Assembly: GCA_964395045.1 (NCBI GenBank)
Contig: CAYNBE010000188.1
Coordinates: 1-7,263 of the forward strand
Length of the DNA stretch: 7,263 nucleotides
Source of the DNA: UBA1413 sp964395045
GTDB lineage: Bacteria; Bacteroidota; Bacteroidia; Bacteroidales; Prolixibacteraceae
Direction of reading: 5' to 3'
Shown: positions 1 to 6,910 of the stretch, piece after piece
How positions within the stretch are numbered: position 1 is the stretch's first letter
Layout of the letters: each line of letters begins with the position of its first letter
Notes under the pieces: model-generated
Seen by the model: only the letters and a program-made list of their open reading frames with translations
The model's database searches: none
Told to the model about the DNA's origin: nothing
Program-made: the position numbers and the translations under genes

Positions 1-277
1 GATAGTATGCAAAATGATTTAATATGGCTAGGGCTGCTGACCTTAGGAGTTCCGGTCGGGATGTTTTTATCAGATATTTCAATTGCCCGGCAACTATGGT
101 ATAAAAGAATAGGAAAATAGCTGATATACCTGAAGCTATAAAAATCAGCTGCACATAATCCAATTCACGAAGCGCCAGCTTGAAAGCTGTTGCAACGGTT
201 GACCAGATCAAAACAGCCGGAACAGCAAACAGAAGGCTTTTGTCATGAACGTCCTTACGGAGAGGGGAGAGTGCCAT
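1..277 (-). CDS. EamA/DMT-family membrane transporter, N-terminal part (runs off the left edge)
   Basis: This is the first 92 codons of a membrane protein that continues beyond position 1. It begins MALSPLRKDVHDKSLLFAVP and is open to the window edge. Residues about 14-36 (containing IWSTVATAFKLAL) and 42-64 (VQLIFIASGISAIFLFFY) are two hydrophobic segments; a third starts near residue 79 (RSAALAILNHFAYY). A first helix with a WST/T-A-FKLAL pattern, followed by a short loop and a second helix, is characteristic of the EamA domain of drug/metabolite transporters, which normally have ten helices. These export or import small metabolites across the inner membrane; the substrate cannot be told from this part. 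The ATG at 275-277 is the earliest possible start, because an in-frame TGA (278-280) lies directly before it. The first 23 bases overlap the 3' end of the TPR gene, suggesting co-transcription and possible translational coupling. Family assignment is from recalled motif resemblance; the C-terminal half is not visible. Confidence 0.8.
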   Translation of the reverse strand, partial: MALSPLRKDVHDKSLLFAVPAVLIWSTVATAFKLALRELDYVQLIFIASGISAIFLFFYTIVAGQLKYLIKTSRPELLRSAALAILNHFAYY

Positions 278-2141
278 TCAACAATTGTTTTTCATTGTCC
301 GGACTATTTTTTATCCCTTCATCGGATGATTTTTCTGTGAGTTCCCGGTATCGTTCGCGGGCCTGGCTGACATAGATGCTTCCAGGGTAAGAAAAGAGAA
401 TTTCCCTGTAACAGGCCGCTGCTCTTCCGGGATCATTCAGCCGGTAATGGCAGGTTTCGGCAAGAAGGTACAATGCATCATCAGCAATCAATTCCCCCGA
501 AAATTCTTTTACCAGTTTATCGAGATATTCAGCACCAGCAGTATAATTGTTCCTTTTCATTTCAATTTTTGCCTTTCGGAACAAAATGTCATCAGCCAGC
601 GAATGAGAGGAGAAAAGGGTCATCACAGAATCGAGGATCATCAGCGCCAGGCTGTCCTTGTTCCTGAAACTGAGCAGGTCGGCATGCGCGAAATACTGAA
701 GCGGTTTACCGATTGAATCCGGTCCGAGATTCCCTGAAATAAAGAGTGAAAGTTCCATGGCATCGTTGGCTGTCAATTTCGAGGTACTTGCTTTCAGAAC
801 ATCAAGCTGCGCTTTTGCCCAGTTGAAATTGCCAAGGTAATAACCGAGTTTTGCCTTCTTCAGTTTTGCCTCATCCCCCAGAGAATTGTCACGATTTGCA
901 TCGATCACTTGTGAATATATGAGGATTGCTTCCCATGGATCGTCATTGTACACTGAAATATCGGCAAGTTCGGTTTTCAGGATTCCGCTTTCCTGCGGTT
1001 GCAGGGCAGGAATGGAGAGAGCTCTTTCCAGTATCTTCCTGGCCGAATCGCCCTTGTCGAGATAAAATCCCAATAAATGGGCATATTCCCGGAACAGTGA
1101 AATAAATGGCGGTTTATACCCCAGAATATCAATTGCCTTTTCAAACTGCGATCCGAGCAATTCTCCCTTTGAACGGTCCTGTTTTCCGGTTTCCAGGTAG
1201 TTCATATACCCGGCATGCATCCTGTGAACATAAGCCTGGTTGTACGATGGACTGCCGGGGCCTTTTAAAAGTATATAATCGAATGCACGTATTGCATCCT
1301 CGTAGTTTCTGTTGTTTATGGCAATGAGTGCCAGATTAATGATTTCTGGTTCTTCCCTGAGTGTCCTGCGGTCCAGTGCGATTAATTGGCGAAGGGCTGC
1401 CGGGAATTGTTTTTCCTGTAAAAAAAACCAGATCAGTAAACGGTTGAAAGCTAAAACATTTGGTTCCGATTGGATTTTTTTCAGGATAAGGGTTCTAAAC
1501 TCGTCGCGCAACCCATTCTCAAAATCGAGATAAAGGGCTGAAGAAAGAATGCTCTGGACATAGGGGAGCTGGGCTTCGTTCATTTTGACCATTTCCAGGA
1601 GTTCTTCCATCAACCTGTTGTAATTTCTCAGATGGAGATAAATATTCACTAGTTCGCCGTGAAATTTTTCTCCTGGCATCAGCTCCTGCCCAAGTGCATA
1701 AGCTTTTTCGGCCAATTCATATTCATTCCAGATCAGAAACAGGTTGGCTGTATTCACAATGCTGCTTCGGTTAGCTGCAATCAGCCCGATGGCTTCTAAA
1801 TATTTTTCCTGCGATTCCGCAAGGTTTTTCTGAAGTTTCAGCATATATCCCAACGCGATCAGAAGTTCAGTCCGGGGTATCTTTCCTTTACGGATTTCCT
1901 TTCTGATTTCGCTTTCAGCCAGTTGATACTGTTTGAGTTCGGCAAGGCATTGGAGATAATATCTGAAATAACCACTGCTGCCTCCTGCAGATAAATCTCT
2001 GAATAACGGGGCTGCTTTTTCAAAATTTCTTTCGTTCAGATATTTAATAGCAAGTTGGGGTACCGATTGGTGAACATTACCCTGGCAATAAGCTGCCTGG
2101 CAAACAGTCATAAATAATATGATGGTTAACAATCGCCTCAT
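255..2141 (-). CDS. Secreted tetratricopeptide-repeat protein
   Basis: A 628-residue exported helical-repeat protein. MRRLLTIILFMTVCQAAYCQ is a signal peptide: two arginines, a hydrophobic core and cleavage near residues 18-20. The cysteine there lacks a good lipobox, so a soluble periplasmic form is more likely than a lipoprotein. The rest is almost wholly alpha-helical with TPR-like pairs, for example near residues 27-60 (YLNERNFEKAAPLFRDL), 92-125 (ALGYMLKLQKNLAESQEKYLEAI) and 545-601 (ADDALYLLAETCHYRLNDPGRAAACYREILFSYP). The last repeat resembles the C-terminal TPRs of envelope proteins such as CpoB/YbgF. The tail is polar and probably disordered. An upstream ATG at 2172-2174 is in frame, but it would put 11 extra residues before the signal peptide and lies upstream of the promoter -7 element, so the start at 2141 is preferred. 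TPRs scaffold protein-protein contacts; no enzymatic motif is visible and the partner is unknown. It probably leads an operon with the EamA transporter. Confidence 0.85.
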   Translation of the reverse strand: MRRLLTIILFMTVCQAAYCQGNVHQSVPQLAIKYLNERNFEKAAPLFRDLSAGGSSGYFRYYLQCLAELKQYQLAESEIRKEIRKGKIPRTELLIALGYMLKLQKNLAESQEKYLEAIGLIAANRSSIVNTANLFLIWNEYELAEKAYALGQELMPGEKFHGELVNIYLHLRNYNRLMEELLEMVKMNEAQLPYVQSILSSALYLDFENGLRDEFRTLILKKIQSEPNVLAFNRLLIWFFLQEKQFPAALRQLIALDRRTLREEPEIINLALIAINNRNYEDAIRAFDYILLKGPGSPSYNQAYVHRMHAGYMNYLETGKQDRSKGELLGSQFEKAIDILGYKPPFISLFREYAHLLGFYLDKGDSARKILERALSIPALQPQESGILKTELADISVYNDDPWEAILIYSQVIDANRDNSLGDEAKLKKAKLGYYLGNFNWAKAQLDVLKASTSKLTANDAMELSLFISGNLGPDSIGKPLQYFAHADLLSFRNKDSLALMILDSVMTLFSSHSLADDILFRKAKIEMKRNNYTAGAEYLDKLVKEFSGELIADDALYLLAETCHYRLNDPGRAAACYREILFSYPGSIYVSQARERYRELTEKSSDEGIKNSPDNEKQLLNGTLPSP

Positions 2142-2162
2142 GCAGAATTGAAAATGAAAATG

Positions 2163-2170
2163 CAAAAATA
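2163..2170 (-). promoter_or_regulatory. Predicted Bacteroidota -7 promoter element for the TPR/EamA genes
   Basis: Read on the minus strand this is TATTTTTG, an exact match to the Bacteroidota sigma-ABfr -7 consensus TAnnTTTG. It ends 21 bp before the ATG at 2141, implying a leader of roughly 15 nt. A TTG lies upstream, but its spacer of about 23 bp is longer than usual, so the -33 element is weak. The position supports the downstream start of the TPR gene. Confidence 0.5.
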
Positions 2171-2285
2171 GCACTATAACCTCAGGAATGCATCAATTCA
2201 GGCGGATTTCATCGCCATAAATTTCCAGTGCTGATTCCGGAGAGTTCGATTTCAATCGGTCGTATGCTTATAAAATGGAAAGGTT

Positions 2286-2293
2286 TATCTTTG
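2286..2293 (+). promoter_or_regulatory. Predicted Bacteroidota -7 promoter element for lipA
   Basis: TATCTTTG matches the Bacteroidota -7 consensus TAnnTTTG exactly and lies 19 bp upstream of the lipA ATG. Transcription would begin near 2299, giving a leader of about 14 nt. No clear TTG -33 element is seen about 19 bp further upstream. The element faces away from the TPR-gene promoter, so 2142-2312 is a compact divergent promoter region. Confidence 0.5.
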
Positions 2294-2312
2294 TAAAAAG
2301 AGAAAATGTGCG

Positions 2313-3170
2313 ATGATGGCCAATGATAGAAAGCGGCTGCCCGACTGGATGAGGATGGAGATGCCCAGAGGAGAAAACTACTCAAGAATTAAAAACCTGG
2401 TGCATACGAACAATCTCCATACAATCTGTAGTAGCGGTAATTGTCCGAATATCGGAGAATGCTGGAACCGGGGCACTGCCACTTTTATGATACTGGGAGA
2501 TATCTGTACCCGGAAGTGTAAGTTTTGTGCGGTAAAAACCGGAAAACCCCTCCCTCCCGATGAACAGGAACCTGCTAAGCTTGCCGAAACGGTCGGTATT
2601 ATGGGTATCAGGCATTGTGTGATTACATCGGTCGACCGGGATGATCTGGACGATCAGGGAGCCGGACACTGGGTAAAAACCATCAAAGAACTGAAACGTT
2701 TACATCCGGGAGTGACAATCGAAGTGCTGATTCCCGATTTCAGGGGTGACCCAAGGCTGATCCGTATGGTAGCCGGGGCCGGTCCTGACATCGTATCGCA
2801 CAACCTTGAAACAGTTGAAAGGCTGACCCCGTTTATCCGATCAGCTGCAAAGTATCGCAGGAGCCTGGATGTCATCCGTTGTATATCATCGGCCGGGGTG
2901 GTCTCTAAATCAGGAATCATGCTCGGCCTGGGTGAGACCCATCAGGAAATATTAAACACAATGGATGATCTACGGGAGGCGGGATGCGAAGTGATGACCA
3001 TCGGTCAATACCTGGCGCCGACAAAATCGCACCTTCCCGTAACCGATTACTTTCCGCCCTCCTATTTCAGGAGCCTCAGGGAGACCGCTCTTGGAAAAGG
3101 TTTCAGACATGTGGAAAGCAGCCCGTTGGTGCGCTCTTCGTACCATGCCGAAGAACATGTTCATTCGTAA
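2313..3170 (+). CDS. lipA: Lipoyl synthase (radical SAM)
   Basis: LipA inserts two sulfur atoms at C6 and C8 of the octanoyl group carried on lipoyl domains of 2-oxoacid dehydrogenases and the glycine cleavage H protein, completing lipoate cofactor synthesis in the cytoplasm. The 285-residue protein carries all hallmarks. CSSGNCPNIGECW at 39-51 supplies Cys39, Cys44 and Cys50 for the auxiliary [4Fe-4S] cluster that is sacrificed as sulfur donor. CTRKCKFC at 65-72 (Cys65, Cys69, Cys72) binds the radical-SAM cluster. RSSYHA at 274-279 supplies the serine that ligates the auxiliary cluster. VTSVDRDDLDDQGA at 104-117 and a GIMLGLGET stretch at 201-209 are also family-typical. Length agrees with Bacteroidota LipA. 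Two adjacent ATGs (2313, 2316) are possible starts; no Shine-Dalgarno is seen, as is usual in the phylum. The partner lipB is not in the window. The last 10 bp overlap the convergent peptidase gene. Confidence 0.97.
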   Translation: MMANDRKRLPDWMRMEMPRGENYSRIKNLVHTNNLHTICSSGNCPNIGECWNRGTATFMILGDICTRKCKFCAVKTGKPLPPDEQEPAKLAETVGIMGIRHCVITSVDRDDLDDQGAGHWVKTIKELKRLHPGVTIEVLIPDFRGDPRLIRMVAGAGPDIVSHNLETVERLTPFIRSAAKYRRSLDVIRCISSAGVVSKSGIMLGLGETHQEILNTMDDLREAGCEVMTIGQYLAPTKSHLPVTDYFPPSYFRSLRETALGKGFRHVESSPLVRSSYHAEEHVHS

Positions 3171-5938
3171 CCGGTCGTTTCCCCTTTCTTGATGGCAGGT
3201 ATCCCGGACTCCATCCATGGAGGAGCAGGCTGGTTTTTGAGATAATGGTTGAAAAACTGAAACATCCGCTTATCGAGGTCCATCCGATTGGCCCAGCTTT
3301 CGGCTTTTAGGTTGTGGGGCTCATTGTTGTAATTTAAAAGCCATACCGGTTTGTCTAGCCTGCGGAGCGCCATGAAAAGTTCGATTCCCTGATACCATGG
3401 AACAGCCCCGTCGTTGTCATTGTGCATGATCAGCAGGGGAGTTTTCACCCGGGGTACATAGAACAAGGGTGAATTCTCGATAAATTGCAAGGGCTTTTCC
3501 CAAAGTGTACCACCGATCCGGCTTTGGGTCTGTTCATACTGGTACATGCGACTTATTCCTGTTTCCCAGCGTATTCCACCGTAAGCACTGGTCATATTGC
3601 TGACCGGTGCACCAGCCATGGCTGCTGCAAATAAATTGGTTTGCGTGATCAGCCAGGCTACCTGGAATCCTCCCCAGCTTTGCCCCTGCAAACCAATGTG
3701 CGCTTTGTCGATGAACTGGTACTTCGACATCAGGTAAACTACTCCGCTCACAATAGAGTTGTATGCACTTCGCCCCGGATAGCCAGTTTCATACCTGATA
3801 TCCGGAATGAATACAAGATATCCGTTGCTTGTATAAAAAGTGGTGTTGATGGTCGACCGGCTGGGTGCAGGAATGGTATGTCCGTATAGATTATCGGACA
3901 ACCGTTCATAAAAGTAAACCAGCATCGGGTATTTTTTTGAAGGATCTAAATTCCCCGGTTTATAAAACAAGCCCCTCAGTGGTTCCCCAGAGAATGAGGT
4001 CCACTCCAACAGTTCCACAACTGGCCAAATAAATTGTCTCTGTTGTGGATTTGCTTCTGATATTTTCTGCTGGTGGGTAAATGACATGTCACTCACCCAT
4101 AGATCGGGAAACTGGGAAACATTCTTTTTAGACCAGAGAAGCACTCCCGCTTTTCTGGCTTTCACCGGGTTGCTGAAATTGTATTTGTCCATCAGTAAAA
4201 GGGTAGGTTGAGTGACTGCGATAAAATTTACGGAGAAAAAACCGGATGAGAGGTTCTTCTCAGAGAATGCACGGACCAGAACAGCTGGTTCCTGAGGAAT
4301 ATATTCCTGATCCCGGTCGAGCATGATATATCTGAGCTGAAGAAGGTTCCTCCTTCCGAAGGTCTGGGTAACTGCAACAGGTACCCTGATGCCGGAAGGA
4401 TCAATTCTCCATATATCGTAGCGGTCGTAAATAAAAACAAACCTGTCATCGGGAGCCCATCCGGCTATCCCATAAGGAGGCGGAGGTGACGGTGAATCGT
4501 GCAACTCGTCGAAAAAAGGCACCTGAATCTTCCCTGTCAGGTTAATGGGAGCCGGGTTATTTATTTCGGTCGACATGGAATAAAAGCAACTGTCTGATGG
4601 ATCATACCACACTACATACTTCCCTCCTGGCGACATCCTGATATAGTTTTTTGCTGATATAACCTTCCGTTTTATTCCTGTCTGGAGATCAACGACGTAT
4701 GCATCTTTCAGTCCACGCCCCTGCCAACTTTCCGAACGCATGTAAGGAGAATGGTCAAATCCGAGGGCAAGATCACCATTCCCCTTGTTCACCAGCTCAA
4801 TGTCACGCACATTAGGATCAGCAAGCTGCACAAACCGGTTACCAGCCAGATGGTATACAGCGAGAAAAGTCCTCTTTTACTCCTTTTCCATATCCACTTT
4901 CTGTTGTGGTTGACACTGCCGATCTTTCCAGTTCCATACAACAACACTGAATATCTCCACGTCCGCCAGTGAATCTTTTGGTTCAGGTTCAGGTCGGGGT
5001 GCGGTACCCAGGTAAAGTTTGGTGGCATCGCGTGAAAAAAAAAGCTCTCCGTGTTCGCCAGGAATCCACCCGGATGGAATTCCCTTCGTATCACCATCTA
5101 CGGTTCTGACTGCTTCAGGCTGGGTCCTGGTTCCAGAATAGAGGGCATATGATTTCACTTTTCCAGTATCTGGAGTAAAAAGAAATGCATATTTTGACCC
5201 TGTTTCGTCGGTCACAGGTTTAATAATGGTTCCCTGTTCCCGAAAAACTTCGGAAAATGATCCGGTGTTTGTGTCAAAAATCAGAACCATTGACTCTGTC
5301 TGAACAGAATCTTTCAGTTCCCGGATGATCAGAATTGAGTTCCCTTTCCTGGCTACATGATATGAGGATACCCCACGAATTATTATTGTGTCGGTTGTAA
5401 TGATATTGAAAAGTACCAGGTTCTCTTGCTCATCTTTCTTTGTTTTCGTTCGTAAGGCTGAATCTTTTTTTTGTTCAGGTGACATAAGAAATGCAATCCA
5501 GTTGCTGTTTTCTTCCGCGACGCCATATGTTTTCAATCCGGGATACCGGTATAGTTTCTTTTTTGGAGAAATGAAAATACCAAGGCTGTCTCCGGGCATC
5601 TCCTCCTTTTTAACCTTCTTTCTTTTTGCGGTTAACACCGAGTCGAAAGGGGGTTGTATATGGAAAACAAGGAATTCACCTTGCGATCCGACAGCAGCTT
5701 TTTTCCCACGGGGAAATGTGTCGGCTATCGCATTTCCCGGATTCTTGTAAATTAAAACACCATCGCCCCGTTGCGGTTGAAGTTCAAAGACAACACTTTT
5801 TCCGTCGGAAGAGATCACTTCCTGTTGAATGCTTTTCCATTGACTGTAATCTTCGGCTGACAAAGACCGGGGAGCATGTTCCTGAGAGTGGAGTACTCCA
5901 TGTAAAAGCAAAAATGAAAAAAGAATGAATGTTCTCAT
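3161..5938 (-). pseudogene. S9 prolyl-oligopeptidase-like secreted serine peptidase, interrupted by one in-frame stop
   Basis: Read through its internal TAA, this is a 925-codon gene for an exported S9-type peptidase that would cleave peptides in the periplasm. MRTFILFSFLLLHGVLHSQE is a signal peptide. Codons about 25-640 form the beta-propeller region. The C-terminal alpha/beta-hydrolase domain holds GQSWGG with nucleophile Ser754, HNDNDGAVPW with Asp843 and NEPHNL with His875, so the triad is complete. The reading frame is the same on both sides of TAA 4877-4879 (codon 354): ...KVDMEKE, stop, KRTFLAVYHLAGNRFVQLADP..., so this is a nonsense codon and not a frameshift. Without readthrough the product is a 353-residue secreted propeller fragment lacking the active site. 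A GTG at 4829-4831 begins a 556-codon open remainder, but it would lack a signal peptide and no start signal is seen. The start at 5938 is chosen over an in-frame ATG at 5989 because it begins the signal peptide. A one-mismatch -7 element lies at 5950-5957. An assembly error is a real alternative. Confidence 0.85.
4877..4879 (-). other. In-frame TAA splitting the S9 peptidase gene
   Basis: On the minus strand the local codons are GAA AAG GAG TAA AAG AGG ACT, within the propeller region. A single base change from AAA, GAA or CAA would create this stop. TAA ends lipA, umuD and the TPR gene in this same window, so it is an ordinary stop codon here and no reassigned code is indicated. Confidence 0.9.
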
Positions 5939-6017
5939 AGGGTGCTTTTCAAATGAACATTTTATGAACGATATTGTCTGGTAATTCAACTATGGGTCCA
6001 CTCTGACAAGGGAGATT

Positions 6018-6094
6018 TCACGCAAAAACGCTATGAATACAAAGTATAAATATTTGACATGATACACTTTGCGAACTTTGCTTGCTTTGCGTGA
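6018..6094. repeat. Inverted repeat with TCACGCAAA / TTTGCGTGA ends
   Basis: TCACGCAAA at 6018-6026 is a perfect 9-bp inverted copy of TTTGCGTGA at 6086-6094, separated by 59 bp of AT-rich DNA. The right arm lies within the tandem 9-bp repeat at 6067-6093. It sits in the divergent intergenic region between the peptidase gene and umuD. It resembles short repeats I recall scattered between genes in Bacteroidota genomes; whether it is dispersed in this genome cannot be seen. Confidence 0.5.
6067..6093. repeat. Three tandem 9-bp repeats with CTTTGC core
   Basis: CTTTGC occurs at 6067, 6076 and 6085, exactly 9 bp apart, as CTTTGCGAA, CTTTGCTTG and CTTTGCGTG. The exact spacing marks a short direct tandem repeat. 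An open frame crosses it on the minus strand (5990-6319), but its translation shows no protein-family features, so the region is treated as non-coding. Confidence 0.65.
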
Positions 6095-6132
6095 CACATT
6101 ACAAAAGAGCTTTCGGAGTGCACTCAAATTAA

Positions 6133-6140
6133 TAATTTTG
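6133..6140 (+). promoter_or_regulatory. Possible -7 promoter element upstream of umuD
   Basis: TAATTTTG matches TAnnTTTG exactly. A TTTC at 6111-6114, one mismatch from the -33 TTTG element, lies 18 bp upstream. If used, transcription would start near 6147 and give umuD a leader of about 150 nt containing the inverted repeat at 6154-6208. A poorer element (TCTATTTG, 6218-6225) lies closer to the gene, so the choice is uncertain. Confidence 0.3.
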
Positions 6141-6153
6141 GTTTTATAATGGT

Positions 6154-6208
6154 ACACGGATAAGGCGGAACGGATGTCTTGACCGGTGAATATCCGTCCA
6201 ATCCGTGT
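6154..6208. repeat. Nested inverted repeat (ACACGGAT / ATCCGTGT) in the umuD upstream region
   Basis: The outer arms ACACGGAT (6154-6161) and ATCCGTGT (6201-6208) are perfect 8-bp complements. Inside them ACGGAT (6170-6175) and ATCCGT (6192-6197) are perfect 6-bp complements, around a 16-nt loop. As RNA this would fold into a two-part stem with an internal loop (8 nt left, 3 nt right). It could be a leader structure of umuD, a protein-binding site or a dispersed repeat of the phylum; the sequence alone does not decide. Confidence 0.6.
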
Positions 6209-6294
6209 CAACAATGTTCTATTTGTAAAAATATCCCTGAAAGCTTGCAAAACAAAATTTTTCGGGAGAAATTGCAATTCAAATAAAAACAGCG

Positions 6295-6738
6295 ATGAAT
6301 TCTGAAAAAAATCCATCAAAGCTTACCCTGCATGGCTTATCGGATGAAAGCCGGGCAGATTATCCGCTGGCAGGAGCTACTGTCTCAGCAGGGTTCCCTT
6401 CTCCTGCCGAAGACTATATGGAAGCCGGCATTGACCTCAACCGGGAACTGATCAGGAACCCCGGATCGACTTTTTTCGGAAGAGTGAAGGGCACCTCCAT
6501 GAAAGATTCGGGAATCGATGATGGGGATGTCCTTGTGATTGACAAATCGCTTGAGCCTGCCAACGGGAGCATCGCAGTATGTTTCCTGGATGGTGAATTC
6601 ACTGTGAAGCGCATCCGTATAGAAAAAGATGTCGTTTACCTCATCCCTGCAAACAATGATTACAAACCGATTGCCGTTACAGGCAGTAACGATTTTATGG
6701 TATGGGGAATCGTTACCTATGTGATCAAAAAAATGTAA
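6295..6738 (+). CDS. umuD: UmuD-like S24 self-cleaving protein of SOS mutagenesis
   Basis: UmuD cleaves itself when stimulated by the RecA filament; the product UmuD' joins UmuC to form the error-prone DNA polymerase V. The 147-residue protein has the expected parts. The cleavage region SAGFPSPAEDY at 31-41 would be cut between Ala32 and Gly33, where E. coli has Cys-Gly. The nucleophile is Ser68 in GTSMKDSGI. The general base is Lys105 in GEFTVKRI, 37 residues later, the same spacing as in E. coli UmuD (Ser60, Lys97). FFGRVKG, DGDVLVIDKSLEP and the C-terminal WGIVTYVIKK are family-typical. There is no helix-turn-helix N-terminal domain, which separates it from LexA. The ATG at 6295 follows an A-rich leader without a Shine-Dalgarno. 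It is unusual that no umuC follows: the next 525 bp hold no polymerase frame. SOS control is expected from the family, but I cannot identify a LexA box. Confidence 0.92.
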   Translation: MNSEKNPSKLTLHGLSDESRADYPLAGATVSAGFPSPAEDYMEAGIDLNRELIRNPGSTFFGRVKGTSMKDSGIDDGDVLVIDKSLEPANGSIAVCFLDGEFTVKRIRIEKDVVYLIPANNDYKPIAVTGSNDFMVWGIVTYVIKKM

Positions 6739-6764
6739 AGAGAAAAACGGGTACAGAAATAAAA

Positions 6765-6793
6765 GCAATCTGAAATTTTTAAAAAAAGATTGC
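6765..6793. other. AT-rich hairpin just after umuD
   Basis: GCAATCT (6765-6771) and AGATTGC (6787-6793) form a perfect 7-bp stem around an A/T-only loop apart from one G. It begins 26 bp after the umuD stop. The stem is AT-rich and no T-tract follows, so it is a poor intrinsic terminator, though it could stabilise the mRNA 3' end. Confidence 0.35.
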
Positions 6794-6838
6794 TACAAAG
6801 CCCGGTTCTTCGAAAAAAATGCATCGGAAACGAAATGA

Positions 6839-6856
6839 GCCCCGATTTATTGGGGC
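6839..6856. repeat. Short GC hairpin GCCCC / GGGGC
   Basis: GCCCC (6839-6843) pairs with GGGGC (6852-6856); a G-T wobble and an A-T pair extend the stem inward to leave a TTTA loop. Similar CCCGATTTAT-type palindromes are, from memory, common between Bacteroidota genes. It lies 9 bp before the larger hairpin at 6865-6906. Confidence 0.45.
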
Positions 6857-6864
6857 AAATTACC

Positions 6865-6910
6865 TGCCCTGCCGAATGCATGTCCTGTCTGCCGGCAAGG
6901 CGGGCATTTT
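6865..6910 (+). terminator. Terminator-like GC-rich hairpin with T run downstream of umuD
   Basis: TGCCC (6865-6869) pairs with GGGCA (6902-6906), and the adjacent TGCC (6870-6873) pairs with GGCA (6894-6897) across a 4-nt bulge. TTTT follows at 6907-6910. The 8-bp palindrome TGCCGGCA (6890-6897) offers an alternative fold. A GC-rich stem followed by T residues suggests an intrinsic terminator for umuD transcripts, but the loop is long (20 nt) and the T run short. It may equally be a dispersed palindromic repeat. Confidence 0.35.

Noticed and set aside
1..120. A plus-strand frame at the left edge that could be the end of a membrane protein
   Set aside because: The opposite strand gives a clear EamA N-terminus with a proper start over the same bases, which explains the hydrophobic composition.
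2247..2258. Palindrome CGATTTCAATCG upstream of the lipA promoter
   Set aside because: Arms of only 5 bp in AT-rich DNA can arise by chance, and I know of no matching regulator.
4877..4879. Stop-codon reassignment as the reason for the internal TAA
   Set aside because: TAA terminates lipA, umuD and the TPR gene in this window, so it is a normal stop, and no bacterial code with sense TAA is expected here.
4789..5097. A third minus-strand frame across the peptidase stop, suggesting a frameshift
   Set aside because: The true frame continues in register through the TAA: 15 codons, KRTFLAVYHLAGNRF, link the two halves. The alternative frame has no peptidase-like translation, so no frameshift is needed.
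5990..6319. A 109-codon minus-strand frame between the peptidase and umuD
   Set aside because: It runs across the CTTTGC repeats and the ATCCGT palindrome and into the umuD start. Its translation shows no domain or signal peptide, so it looks like a chance frame through repeat DNA.
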